Of a stretch of 64,000 bases of DNA, positions 11,128 to 19,228 are shown one piece after another. This stretch comes from Stenotrophomonas nematodicola (lineage in GTDB: Bacteria; Pseudomonadota; Gammaproteobacteria; Xanthomonadales; Xanthomonadaceae). Where the stretch lies: contig NZ_WIAY01000001.1 of assembly GCF_009467805.1 (NCBI RefSeq), positions 562,982 through 626,981 of the forward strand, given 5' to 3'. Under the pieces are notes generated by a model. That model made no database searches, had not been told where the DNA came from, and saw only the letters and a list, made by a program, of their open reading frames with translations. Made by a program: the position numbers and the translations under genes. Within the stretch, counting starts at the first letter, position 1; the number at the start of each line of letters is the position of its first letter.

Positions 11128-11925
11128 TCAACCCCGGGGATTAGGAGCCGCATCCTGCGGAAATTCGTTGCGAATTCGCTGCAGATAGCGACTGGATGCC
11201 GCGTTGTCGCCAAGCTGCACCTCGATTTGTGAGGCAAGTTGTAACACGGAACGTGTGGCCGGTGCAGCCGCAAGACGCCGTTGCGAGAAGGCCCGGGCCT
11301 CGAAAAAACGCCCGCGGGCGAACTCGCTGCGGGCCATCGACTCCAGCGCATAGGCATTGGTCGGTTCCAGCTGTACCGCGGCGCGGAGGTCACGCTCGGC
11401 GCGCTCGGGCTGCCCGGCATCCAGTGCGCACCCCCCGGCATTGGCCAGGGCCGACGCCGGCGTGGCGTACCCGGGGGCGGCCAGGGCTCGATCGAACCAC
11501 TCCAGGGCGGCGGCGGGCTGGCCGTGGGTGCACAGCCAGGCACCATAGTTGTTCAGGACGTCGCCACGGCTGGGCGCCACGTCGGCGGCCTTGCGGTAGT
11601 GGCTGCCCGCAGCGACGTCATCGCCCCGGCTGCTGGCGATCTGGGCGAGCAGCATGTACGCCTCGGGACGCGACGGGTCGATCTTCACTGCCGCCCGGGC
11701 CTTCTTGTCGGCCACATCCAGGCCGCCGGCGCGCAGCGCCTCGGAGGCCAGAACGACCTGATCCTGGTAGCCGACCCGCTTGCGGGTGGCGGGGTCGTCG
11801 CGGACTTCATAGACCGGCGCGACGGGCAACTGCCCGGCCGGGTGTCGGGCGCCATGTCTGCCGCAGCCGGCCAATGCCAGCGCGCAGAGAACAACGGCTG
11901 GCAATCGGCAATCAGGCAGCGGCAT
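11128..11925 (-). CDS. pilF: Type IV pilus biogenesis/stability lipoprotein PilF (PilW)
   Basis: A pilotin needed to place and multimerise the PilQ secretin in the outer membrane. The 265-residue protein starts with a lipoprotein signal ending in LAGC (Cys about residue 21) and continues with about six TPR-type helical pairs; [12 protein letters not shown] is typical of the PilF family. The start overlaps the end of rlmN by 14 bases. Together with the FimX-like gene at 53705 it indicates that the organism makes type IV pili, although no other pil genes are in the window. Confidence 0.93.
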   Translation of the reverse strand: MPLPDCRLPAVVLCALALAGCGRHGARHPAGQLPVAPVYEVRDDPATRKRVGYQDQVVLASEALRAGGLDVADKKARAAVKIDPSRPEAYMLLAQIASSRGDDVAAGSHYRKAADVAPSRGDVLNNYGAWLCTHGQPAAALEWFDRALAAPGYATPASALANAGGCALDAGQPERAERDLRAAVQLEPTNAYALESMARSEFARGRFFEARAFSQRRLAAAPATRSVLQLASQIEVQLGDNAASSRYLQRIRNEFPQDAAPNPRG

Positions 11926-13120
11926 CCCGGTCTTTCCCGTCCTGCAGCAATGTCTTGTTGAATTCCGCCTGGCGGCGCGTGCGATCCATCACCTGCCCCT
12001 TGAGCTGGCCACAGGCGGCATCGATGTCGTCGCCGCGGGTGCGCCGGACCATCGTCAGTACCTGGGCGTCGAGCAGGATCTTCTGGAACGCGCGGATCTC
12101 CGTCTCCCCGGAGCGCTCATAGCGGGTACCCGGGAACGGATTGAACGGAATCAGATTGACCTTGCCAGCGTGCGAGGTCTGCACGGCATTGTCGAACTGC
12201 CGCATCAGCCGCGCCAGCTGACGCGCATGCTCGGGCTGGTCGTTGATGCCCTTCATCAGGGTGTATTCGAACGTCACCGACTCACGGCGCTTGTTGGCGC
12301 GGAGGTAACGCGCGCAGGACGCCATCAGGTCGACGATCGGGTACTTCTTGTTGAGCGGAACCAGCGTCTCGCGCAGCGCATCGTTCGGCGCATGCAGCGA
12401 CACCGCCAGCGACACATCGCTTTCGGCCGACAGCCGGTCGATCTGCGGCACCAGGCCGGAGGTCGACAGGGTCACGCGCTTGTTGGCCAGGCCATAGCCC
12501 AGATCGTCGCGCATCACGCTCATGGCGCGCACGACGTTGTCGAAATTCATCAACGGCTCGCCCATGCCCATCATCACCACATTGGTGAGACGACGCTGCT
12601 TGTGCGGAATATTGCCCAGATGGCGCGCCGCCACCCACACCTGGCCGATGATCTCGGCGGTGGACAGGTTGCGGTTGAAACCCTGGGTGGCCGTCGAACA
12701 GAAGGTGCAGTTCAGCGCGCAGCCAACCTGCGAAGACACGCACAGCGTGCCGCGGTTCTTGTCCGGGATATACACCGCTTCGATGGCGTTCTTGCCATCG
12801 GTGCCCATCGCCAGCAGCCACTTGTGGGTGCCATCGGCGGAGGGCTTGTCGAACACGATGTTGGGAACGCGGACCTCGGCATGCTGCTGCAGCTTGGCGC
12901 GCAGCGCCTTGCCAAGGTCGGTCATCTGATCGAAATCGGTGACGTAGTGGTGGTGGATCCACTTCATCACCTGGTGGGCACGGTAGCGCGCTTCGCCGAG
13001 GGTCTCGGCGAAGAAGCGCTCCAGACCCTCGCGATCGAGGTCGAGCAGGTTCTGCTTGGCCACAGCCGGACCCGGGACGAGTACGGATGGGATGGCGGTA
13101 GGCTGTACGACCTCGTTCAC
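11912..13120 (-). CDS. rlmN: Dual-specificity RNA methyltransferase RlmN
   Basis: A radical-SAM enzyme that methylates C2 of A2503 in 23S rRNA and A37 in certain tRNAs. The [4Fe-4S] motif CALNCTFC is present. Both catalytic cysteines are visible: one in GTLCVSS just before the cluster motif and one in DAACGQLKG near the C-terminus. I place the start at the GTG at 13120 ([12 protein letters not shown], 402 aa), because a longer reading frame would run deep into ndk. It lies 10 bases after ndk and overlaps pilF by 14 bases. Confidence 0.95.
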   Translation of the reverse strand: MNEVVQPTAIPSVLVPGPAVAKQNLLDLDREGLERFFAETLGEARYRAHQVMKWIHHHYVTDFDQMTDLGKALRAKLQQHAEVRVPNIVFDKPSADGTHKWLLAMGTDGKNAIEAVYIPDKNRGTLCVSSQVGCALNCTFCSTATQGFNRNLSTAEIIGQVWVAARHLGNIPHKQRRLTNVVMMGMGEPLMNFDNVVRAMSVMRDDLGYGLANKRVTLSTSGLVPQIDRLSAESDVSLAVSLHAPNDALRETLVPLNKKYPIVDLMASCARYLRANKRRESVTFEYTLMKGINDQPEHARQLARLMRQFDNAVQTSHAGKVNLIPFNPFPGTRYERSGETEIRAFQKILLDAQVLTMVRRTRGDDIDAACGQLKGQVMDRTRRQAEFNKTLLQDGKDRDAAA

Positions 13121-13130
13121 GGCATCACTC

Positions 13131-13556
13131 TCAGCGCGAAACGACGTCGGTCGCGGCGAAGAAGTAGGCGATTTCGATCGCGGCGTTCTCGACCGAGTCC
13201 GAGCCGTGGGCGGCATTGGCATCGATGGATTCGGCGAAGTCGGCGCGGATGGTGCCTGCAGCGGCTTCCTTCGGATTGGTGGCGCCCAGCAGGTCGCGAT
13301 GGGCCAGCACGGCGTTCTCGCCTTCCAGCGCCTGGATCATCACCGGGCCGGAGATCATGAACTCGACCAGCGCGTTGAAGAACGGACGCTCGCGGTGCAC
13401 GGCGTAGAAGCCTTCGGCTTCGCGGCGCGACAGCTGCTTGTACTTGGCAGCCACGACCTTGAGCCCGGCCTTTTCGAAGCGGGCGTAGATTTCACCGATG
13501 ACGTTCTTGGCGACGGCGTCCGGCTTGATGATGGAAAGGGTGCGCTCCAGCGCCAT
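13131..13556 (-). CDS. ndk: Nucleoside diphosphate kinase
   Basis: Transfers the gamma phosphate of ATP to NDPs, balancing the NTP and dNTP pools. The 141-residue sequence is a complete single-domain enzyme with the phospho-histidine in the NAAHGSDS signature near residue 117 and the N-terminal [12 protein letters not shown] strand. The start ATG at 13556 follows GGAGTACTTCC, a good Shine-Dalgarno. It is the first gene of the cluster down to der. Confidence 0.98.
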   Translation of the reverse strand: MALERTLSIIKPDAVAKNVIGEIYARFEKAGLKVVAAKYKQLSRREAEGFYAVHRERPFFNALVEFMISGPVMIQALEGENAVLAHRDLLGATNPKEAAAGTIRADFAESIDANAAHGSDSVENAAIEIAYFFAATDVVSR

Positions 13557-13604
13557 GGGAAGTACTCCGTTGGGCGGGCCACTGATCGGCCCGAGGTTAG
13601 CATG

Positions 13605-13629
13605 AAAAAAACCCGCGTCAAAACGCGGG
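13605..13629 (-). terminator. Rho-independent terminator on the minus strand upstream of ndk
   Basis: CCCGCGT-CAAA-ACGCGGG forms a perfect 7-bp stem. On the minus strand it is followed by seven T residues, a textbook intrinsic terminator. It lies 49 bp before the ndk start and points towards ndk, yet there is no minus-strand gene between it and the divergent psrA gene. It would therefore end a short RNA or attenuate ndk transcription. Confidence 0.7.
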
Positions 13630-13678
13630 CTTAGCCTGATATACGTGAGGCGATTCTAACGTGTTACCCGGCGGCGCG

Positions 13679-13702
13679 GTAGTGCCGGGCCCCGCCCCGC
13701 AC
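13679..13702. repeat. Degenerate SMAG/REP palindrome
   Basis: GTAG is followed by TGCCGGGC, a short loop and GCCCCGCA, an imperfect stem with one mismatch. It has the GTAG end and the size of the other SMAG elements in the window but is more diverged. Confidence 0.5.
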
Positions 13703-13800
13703 CCCCTTGAACCACAGGCCGGCCCGTCGCGTTCAGCGTGGTGGAAAGGCAAAGGCGTCGCCGGACAGGGGGTTGACCGGGATGAACGGATGCCCACCCC

Positions 13801-13819
13801 CATTGTGCGTCGCACAATG
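13801..13819. promoter_or_regulatory. Perfect 19-bp palindrome upstream of the psrA-like gene
   Basis: CATTGTGCGTCGCACAATG has 9-bp arms around one central base, a form typical of operators for dimeric regulators. It sits 60 bp before the psrA-like ATG and 25 bp before the PsrA-type operator. Its sequence differs from the PsrA motif, so it may bind another regulator. The cognate protein is unknown. Confidence 0.55.
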
Positions 13820-13843
13820 CCAGCGTGCGGCCGTCGGTCTAGT

Positions 13844-13861
13844 ATCAAACAATCGTTTGAT
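13844..13861. promoter_or_regulatory. PsrA-type operator in front of the psrA-fadBA unit
   Basis: ATCAAAC-AATC-GTTTGAT has 7-bp perfect arms and a 4-base spacer, and fits the Pseudomonas PsrA consensus (C/G)AAAC-N2-4-GTTT(G/C). It overlaps a possible -10 box TAGTAT (13840-13845) and ends 17 bp before the regulator's ATG, a position where binding would block transcription. Autoregulation relieved by long-chain acyl ligands is inferred from the family. Confidence 0.75.
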
Positions 13862-13878
13862 TGAACCTGCCCCGCCTC

Positions 13879-14541
13879 ATGGCCAAACCCGCTCACTTCT
13901 CCACCAAGGACCGCATTCTCGGCGCCGCCGAGGAGCTGTTCGCCCAGCACGGTTTTGCCGGCACCTCGCTGCGCCAGGTCACCAGCCAGGCCGACGTCAA
14001 CATCGCCGCGGTCAACTACCACTTCGGCTCCAAGGAAAACCTCGTCAACGAGGTGTTCCGGCGTCGCATGGATGAAATGACCGCCGCCCGCCTGGCGCAG
14101 CTGGAGGCGGCCCGTCGCGAGTCCCCCGGTGAACTGCGCCCGGTGCTGGCCGCCTTTGTCGAACCGGCCCTGGCAATGGCCCAGGACCGCCAGACCGGCG
14201 GCGCGTTCGTCCGCGTGATCGCCCGGGCCTACGCCGAGAAGAACGACAACCTGCGCAAGTTCCTCTCCGACCACTACGGCCACGTCCTGCGCGACTTCGG
14301 CAAGGCGATTGCCGCCTGCGTCCCCGGCCTGAGCAAGGAAGAGCTCTACTGGCGCCTGGACTTCCTGGCCGGGTCGCTGACCTACGCGATGGCCGACTTC
14401 GGCCTGATCAAGCGACCCGCCGGTGTCACCGAAGCCGCGCATCGTGCCCATGCGGCACGCGAACTGATCCACTTCGCCGAAGCCGGGTTCCGCGCCAGCG
14501 CAACCCGCGATGCTTCGACGACGCCTCTTTCCACCCCGTAG
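13879..14541 (+). CDS. psrA: TetR-family fatty-acid-responsive regulator, PsrA-like
   Basis: A 220-residue TetR repressor with an N-terminal helix-turn-helix (KDRILGAAEELFAQHG, then TSLRQVTSQADVN and NYHFGSKENL) and a C-terminal ligand domain of the TetR_C_33/PsrA type. Pseudomonas PsrA represses fadBA beta-oxidation genes and is released by long-chain fatty acids. Here the gene lies directly upstream of fadB-fadA, and its promoter carries a PsrA-type site. I chose ATG 13879 over a TTG at 13861, which lies inside the operator. The stop codon TAG is part of a SMAG repeat. The symbol is by analogy. Confidence 0.85.
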   Translation: MAKPAHFSTKDRILGAAEELFAQHGFAGTSLRQVTSQADVNIAAVNYHFGSKENLVNEVFRRRMDEMTAARLAQLEAARRESPGELRPVLAAFVEPALAMAQDRQTGGAFVRVIARAYAEKNDNLRKFLSDHYGHVLRDFGKAIAACVPGLSKEELYWRLDFLAGSLTYAMADFGLIKRPAGVTEAAHRAHAARELIHFAEAGFRASATRDASTTPLSTP

Positions 14542-14563
14542 CGCCGGGCGCTCCCCGGCTGCC
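14538..14563. repeat. SMAG/REP palindrome overlapping the psrA stop codon
   Basis: GTAG is followed by CGCCGGG-CGCT-CCCCGGC and then TG. The TAG of this GTAG end is the stop codon of the psrA-like gene, and the hairpin lies 22 bp before the fadB start. In an operon transcript it would form a stem between regulator and enzyme genes. Confidence 0.75.
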
Positions 14564-14585
14564 AGACCAACAAAGGCATAACGAC

Positions 14586-16958
14586 ATGTCCAATTCCCTG
14601 CTAGTCCGCCGCGCCGCCGTGTTGGGTGCCGGTGTCATGGGTGCCCAGATCGCGGCCCACCTGACCAACGCCGGCGTCGATACCGTGCTCTTCGACCTGC
14701 CTGCCAAGGAAGGTCCGGCCGACGGCATCGTGCTCAAGGCCATCGGCAACCTGGGCAAGCTCAGCCCTGCCCCGCTCGCCAGCAAGTCCTACGCCGAGGC
14801 GATCACCCCGGCCAACTACGAGACCGGGCTGGAGCAGCTGAAAGACTGCGACCTGATCATCGAGGCCATCGCCGAGCGTATGGACTGGAAGCAGGATCTG
14901 TACAGGAAGATCGCTCCGTTCGTGGCCGATCACGCCGTGCTGGCCTCCAACACCTCCGGCCTGGGCATCAACAAGCTCGCCGATGTGCTGCCCGAGCAGC
15001 TGCGTCACCGCTTCTGCGGCGTGCATTTCTTCAACCCGCCGCGCTACATGCACCTGGCCGAGCTGATCCCGGCCACCACCACCGATGCCGCCGTGCTGGA
15101 GGGCCTGGAAGCATTCCTGGTCACGACCCTGGGCAAGGGCGTGGTGTACGCCAAGGACACCCCGAACTTCATCGGCAACCGCATCGGCGTCTTCTCGATT
15201 CTGTCCACGATCTTCCACACCCAGCAGTTCGGCCTGGGTTTCGATGAAGTCGATGGCCTGACCGGCCCGCTGGTCGGCCGCCCGAAGTCGGCGACCTACC
15301 GCACCTCCGACGTGGTCGGCCTGGACACGATGGCGCACGTCATCAAGACGATGGGCGACACCCTGCCCAACGATCCGTGGCATCAGTATTTCGCCTCGCC
15401 GAAGTGGCTGGACGCGCTGATTTCCAAGGGTGCGCTCGGCCAGAAGACCGGCGCCGGCATCTTCCGCAAGGTCGGCAAGGACATCGTCGTGCTGGACCTG
15501 GAGAAGCAGGACTACCGCCCGGCCGACCGTACCGCCGCACCGGAAGTGGTCGACATCCTCAAGATCAGGAACCCGGCCGAGAAGTTCGCCAAGCTGCGCG
15601 AAAGCCAGCACCCGCAGGCGCAGTTCCTGTGGGCCACCTTCCGCGACCTGTTCCACTACAGCGCCTACCACCTGGCCGACATCGCCGAGACCGCGCGCGA
15701 CGTCGACCTGGCCATCCGCTGGGGCTATGGCTGGTCGCTCGGCCCGTTCGAAACCTGGCAGGCTGCCGGCTGGAAGCAGGTGGCGCAGTGGATTGCCGAT
15801 GACATCGTGGCCGGCAAGAGCATGAGCAATGCGCCGCTGCCGGACTGGGTGTTCGATGGCCGCGATGGCGTGCACGCCGCCGAAGGCAGCTACAGCCCGT
15901 CGCGCAACGCCAAGCTGCCGCGCTCGTCGCTGCCGGTGTACCAGCGTCAGCGCTTCCCGGACCCGCTGCTGGGCGAAACCTTCAGCCCGGGCGAGACCGT
16001 GTTCGAAAATGACGGCGTGCGCATGTGGCACGACGGCGACGGCATCGCCGTGGTCAGCTTCAAGACCAAGATGAACACCGTGTCCGACCACGTGCTCGAT
16101 GGCCTGCAGGAAGCGATCAAGCGCGCCGAGAAGGACTTCAAGGGTCTGGTGATCTGGCAGCAGAAGGAACCCTTCTCCGCCGGTGCGGACCTGGCCGGTG
16201 CGCTCGGTCTGCTGCAGGCCGGCAAGGTCGAGCAGTTCGAGGACATGGTGCACAACTTCCAGCGCACCAGCCAGGCGATCAAGTACTCGCTGGTACCGGT
16301 GGTGACCGCCGTGCGCGGCCTGGCCCTGGGCGGCGGCTGCGAGTTCCAGATGCACAGCGCCAAGAGTGTGGCGGCACTGGAAAGCTACATCGGCCTGGTC
16401 GAAGCCGGCGTCGGCCTGCTGCCGGCCGGCGGCGGCCTGAAGGAGCTGGCGGTGCGTGCGTCGCAGGCGGCTGGGCCGGGCGGGGATGTCTTTGCCGAGC
16501 TGAAGAAGACCTTCGAAACCGTGGCGATGGCCAAGGTGTCCAACTCTGCGGTCAACGCCAAGGAGCTGGGCCTGATGCGCGCCACCGACAAGGTGGTCTT
16601 CAACAGCTACGAAGCGCTGTACATCGCCAAGGCCGAAGTGCAGGCGCTGGCCGAAGGCGGCTACCGTCCGCCGATGCCGGCCCGCCGCATCCAGGTCGCC
16701 GGCGACGTGGGCATCGCAACGTTCAAGATGATGCTGGTCAACATGCTCGAAGGCCGTTTCATCAGCCCCTACGACTACGAGATTGCCGTGCGCATCGCCA
16801 CCGTGCTGTGTGGTGGCGAAGTCGACCGCGGCACGCTGGTGGACGAAGAGTGGCTGCTGACCCTGGAACGCAAGCACTTCGTCGAACTGGCCCAGCAGGA
16901 AAAGACCCAGGCCCGCATCGCGCACATGCTCAAGACCGGCAAGCCGCTGCGCAATTGA
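14586..16958 (+). CDS. fadB: 3-hydroxyacyl-CoA dehydrogenase / enoyl-CoA hydratase (FadB/FadN type)
   Basis: Catalyses the hydration and dehydrogenation steps of fatty-acid beta-oxidation. The 790-residue protein has the dehydrogenase part first, with the NAD-binding motif GAGVMGAQIAAHL at residues 14-26 and the catalytic His in HFFNPPRYMHL. The crotonase fold follows from about residue 480, with the oxyanion GLALGGGCEF loop and the catalytic acids in ESYIGLVEAGVG. This order is that of Bacillus FadN, opposite to E. coli FadB. It follows the psrA-like gene by 44 bp and is followed by fadA, a likely operon induced by fatty acids. Confidence 0.95.
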   Translation: MSNSLLVRRAAVLGAGVMGAQIAAHLTNAGVDTVLFDLPAKEGPADGIVLKAIGNLGKLSPAPLASKSYAEAITPANYETGLEQLKDCDLIIEAIAERMDWKQDLYRKIAPFVADHAVLASNTSGLGINKLADVLPEQLRHRFCGVHFFNPPRYMHLAELIPATTTDAAVLEGLEAFLVTTLGKGVVYAKDTPNFIGNRIGVFSILSTIFHTQQFGLGFDEVDGLTGPLVGRPKSATYRTSDVVGLDTMAHVIKTMGDTLPNDPWHQYFASPKWLDALISKGALGQKTGAGIFRKVGKDIVVLDLEKQDYRPADRTAAPEVVDILKIRNPAEKFAKLRESQHPQAQFLWATFRDLFHYSAYHLADIAETARDVDLAIRWGYGWSLGPFETWQAAGWKQVAQWIADDIVAGKSMSNAPLPDWVFDGRDGVHAAEGSYSPSRNAKLPRSSLPVYQRQRFPDPLLGETFSPGETVFENDGVRMWHDGDGIAVVSFKTKMNTVSDHVLDGLQEAIKRAEKDFKGLVIWQQKEPFSAGADLAGALGLLQAGKVEQFEDMVHNFQRTSQAIKYSLVPVVTAVRGLALGGGCEFQMHSAKSVAALESYIGLVEAGVGLLPAGGGLKELAVRASQAAGPGGDVFAELKKTFETVAMAKVSNSAVNAKELGLMRATDKVVFNSYEALYIAKAEVQALAEGGYRPPMPARRIQVAGDVGIATFKMMLVNMLEGRFISPYDYEIAVRIATVLCGGEVDRGTLVDEEWLLTLERKHFVELAQQEKTQARIAHMLKTGKPLRN

Positions 16959-16971
16959 CCGCGCCCCCTGT

Positions 16972-17001
16972 CTACGGTGGGTGCCGACCCCGGGTCGGCA
17001 C
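16972..17001. repeat. REP/SMAG-type hairpin between fadB and fadA
   Basis: GTGCCGACC-CCG-GGTCGGCAC is a perfect 9-bp stem, preceded by CTAC (GTAG on the other strand). It lies 13 bp after fadB and 30 bp before fadA. Such hairpins often protect upstream mRNA from 3' exonucleases or reduce read-through; either would set the FadB:FadA ratio. Confidence 0.7.
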
Positions 17002-17031
17002 TCCGGCTAAAAATTTCGAGAGATCACTGCA

Positions 17032-18240
17032 ATGACCAAGCAAATCCAGGACGCCTACATCGTCGCCGCCACCCGCACCCCGGTCGGCAAGGCGCCCAAG
17101 GGCGTGTTCCGCAATACCCGTCCGGACGACATGCTTGCCCACGTGCTCAAGTCCGTGGTCGCACAGGCGCCGGGCATCGACGTCAACCGCATCGATGACG
17201 CGATCATCGGCTGCGCGATGCCGGAAGCCGAGCAGGGCATGAACGTGGCGCGCATCGGCGTGCTGCTGGCCGGCCTGCCGGACACCATCGCCGCACAGAC
17301 GGTCAACCGCTTCTGCTCCTCCGGCCTGCAGGCGGTGGCGATGGCCGCCGACCAGATCCGGCTGGGCAATGCCGACCTGATGCTGGCCGGCGGTACCGAG
17401 TCGATGTCGATGGTGCCGATGATGGGCAACAAGATCGCGATGGCGCCGAGCGTCTTCGACAACGATCACGTCGCCATCGCCTATGGCATGGGCATCACTG
17501 CCGAGAAGGTCGCCGAAGAGTGGAAGGTGTCGCGTGAGGAGCAGGACGCCTTCGCTCTCGCCTCGCACCAGAAGGCGATCGCCGCCATCCAGAACGGTGA
17601 GTTCAAGGATGAGATCAGCCCCTACGACGTACGCACCCGCCAGCCGGACCTGGCCGATGGCCGCCGCATCATCACCCGTGACCGCATCGTCGACACCGAC
17701 GAAGGCCCGCGCCTGGATTCGTCGGCCGAAGGGCTGGCCAAGCTGCGCCCGGTGTTCCGCAACGGCCAGTTCGGCGGCACCGTCACCGCCGGCAACTCGT
17801 CGCAGATGAGCGACGGCGCCGGTGCGGTGCTGCTGGCCTCCGAACAGGCGGTCAAGGACTATGGCCTCACGCCGCTGGCCCGCTTCGTCAGCTTCTCGGT
17901 TGCCGGCGTGCGCCCGGAAGTGATGGGCATCGGCCCGATCGCCGCGATCCCGAAAGCCCTCAGGCAGGCAGGCCTGACCCAGGACCAGCTGGACTGGATC
18001 GAGCTCAACGAAGCGTTCGCCGCGCAGTCGCTGGCCGTCATCCGCGACTGCGGCCTGGACCCGTCCAAGGTCAACCCGCTGGGCGGCGCCATCGCCCTCG
18101 GTCACCCGCTGGGGGCGACCGGTGCGATCCGCACCGCCACCCTGCTGCACGGTCTGCGCCGTCGTCAGCAGAAATACGGCATGGTCACCATGTGCATCGG
18201 CACCGGCATGGGTGCAGCAGGCATTTTCGAATCGCTGTAA
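17032..18240 (+). CDS. fadA: Acetyl-CoA C-acyltransferase (3-ketoacyl-CoA thiolase)
   Basis: Cleaves 3-ketoacyl-CoA to acetyl-CoA and a shortened acyl-CoA, the last step of each beta-oxidation round. All thiolase catalytic residues are seen in 402 residues: the nucleophilic Cys in NRFCSSGLQA near residue 95, the His in NPLGGAIALGHPLG, and the second Cys in MVTMCIGTGMG near the C-terminus. The gene follows fadB on the same strand after a REP hairpin and ends in a strong bidirectional hairpin. FadB and FadA normally form a complex. Confidence 0.97.
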   Translation: MTKQIQDAYIVAATRTPVGKAPKGVFRNTRPDDMLAHVLKSVVAQAPGIDVNRIDDAIIGCAMPEAEQGMNVARIGVLLAGLPDTIAAQTVNRFCSSGLQAVAMAADQIRLGNADLMLAGGTESMSMVPMMGNKIAMAPSVFDNDHVAIAYGMGITAEKVAEEWKVSREEQDAFALASHQKAIAAIQNGEFKDEISPYDVRTRQPDLADGRRIITRDRIVDTDEGPRLDSSAEGLAKLRPVFRNGQFGGTVTAGNSSQMSDGAGAVLLASEQAVKDYGLTPLARFVSFSVAGVRPEVMGIGPIAAIPKALRQAGLTQDQLDWIELNEAFAAQSLAVIRDCGLDPSKVNPLGGAIALGHPLGATGAIRTATLLHGLRRRQQKYGMVTMCIGTGMGAAGIFESL

Positions 18241-18265
18241 CGCCGGGCGTTGCCAGGCAGAACGC

Positions 18266-18293
18266 AGAAGGGCAGCCGCGAGGCTGCCCTTCT
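18266..18293. terminator. Hairpin between convergent fadA and galU
   Basis: Perfect 12-bp arms AGAAGGGCAGCC and GGCTGCCCTTCT enclose the tetraloop GCGA. It lies 25 bp after fadA and 51 bp beyond the galU stop, and being symmetrical could serve both genes. A second degenerate REP-like stem follows at 18310-18330. Confidence 0.75.
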
Positions 18294-18343
18294 TCGTGGG
18301 GTTGCTGCGTACCGACCCGCGGTCGGCCACGCAAGTGTCCCGG

Positions 18344-19228
18344 TCAGCTGTCGGCGAGTGCCTTCTTGAGCATTTCGCGGGCGGGGCCAGCCAGCTTCTC
18401 GTTGTTGAGCGCGAAGCGGATGGTGGCCTCGACCAGTCCCAGGTGGGTGCCGCAGTCGAAACGGGTGCCCTCGAACCGATAGGCATCGACGCGCTCGGTC
18501 TTGAGCAGCTCGGCGATGGCATCGGTCAGCTGGATCTCGCCGCCGGCACCGGTGCCGGTGGATTCGAGCAGATCGAAGATCGCCGGGCTCAGCACATAAC
18601 GGCCGACCACGGCGAGGTCGCTCGGCGCATCCTCAGGCTTGGGCTTCTCCACGATCGCGCTGATCCGGCCCTGGCGGCCGTCGAAGGCGTCGGTCGCCAC
18701 GATGCCGTAGCTGCCGGTCTTGTCGTGCGGCACGTCTTCCACGGCAATGATGCTGGCGCCGCTGGCCTGGTTGGCATCGGCCATCTGCTTGAGCGCACCG
18801 TCGCCGCGGTTCCAGATCAGGTCGTCGGGCAACAAGACAGCGAACGGCTCGTCGCCGACGATGGCTTTGGCGCAGAGCACCGCGTGCCCCAGGCCCAGCG
18901 CTTCGGCCTGGGTGACAAAGATCGCCCGCACCCCGTTCGGCAATACGTGCCGGACCAGCTCCAACTGCTCCTTCTTGCCGGCGCGCTCGAGCTTCTGCTC
19001 CAGTTCGTAGGCCTTGTCGAAGTAGTCGGCCACCGCATGCTTGTAGCGGTTGGTGATGAAGATCAGGGTGTCGCACCCTGCTTCGATCGCTTCGTCGACC
19101 GCGTACTGGATCAGCGGCCGGTCAATGATCGGCAGCATCTCCTTGGGCACGGTCTTGGTCGCCGGCAGGAACCGGGTGCCCAGACCCGCTACCGGGAATA
19201 CCGCCTTGCGAATGCGCTTGTTGCTCAT
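18344..19228 (-). CDS. galU: UTP--glucose-1-phosphate uridylyltransferase
   Basis: Makes UDP-glucose for LPS, exopolysaccharide and UDP-glucuronate synthesis. The 294-residue sequence has the nucleotidyltransferase motif FPVAGLGTRFLPATKTVPKE near the N-terminus, the LPDDLI metal-binding Asp, and the VEKP motif. Its ATG overlaps the stop of the wbpM-like gene by one base (TGATG), so the two are probably translationally coupled and form the 3' end of the cmk-rpsA-lap-wbp block. Confidence 0.97.
   Translation of the reverse strand: MSNKRIRKAVFPVAGLGTRFLPATKTVPKEMLPIIDRPLIQYAVDEAIEAGCDTLIFITNRYKHAVADYFDKAYELEQKLERAGKKEQLELVRHVLPNGVRAIFVTQAEALGLGHAVLCAKAIVGDEPFAVLLPDDLIWNRGDGALKQMADANQASGASIIAVEDVPHDKTGSYGIVATDAFDGRQGRISAIVEKPKPEDAPSDLAVVGRYVLSPAIFDLLESTGTGAGGEIQLTDAIAELLKTERVDAYRFEGTRFDCGTHLGLVEATIRFALNNEKLAGPAREMLKKALADS

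Noticed and set aside
13618..14472. Minus-strand 284-codon gene that would use the orphan terminator
   Set aside because: It overlaps the psrA-like gene in antisense and has shadow-type composition. The terminator therefore remains without a protein-coding gene.
14601..16925. Minus-strand open frame of 774 codons
   Set aside because: Antisense to fadB; His/Gln/Asp-rich and without domain features.
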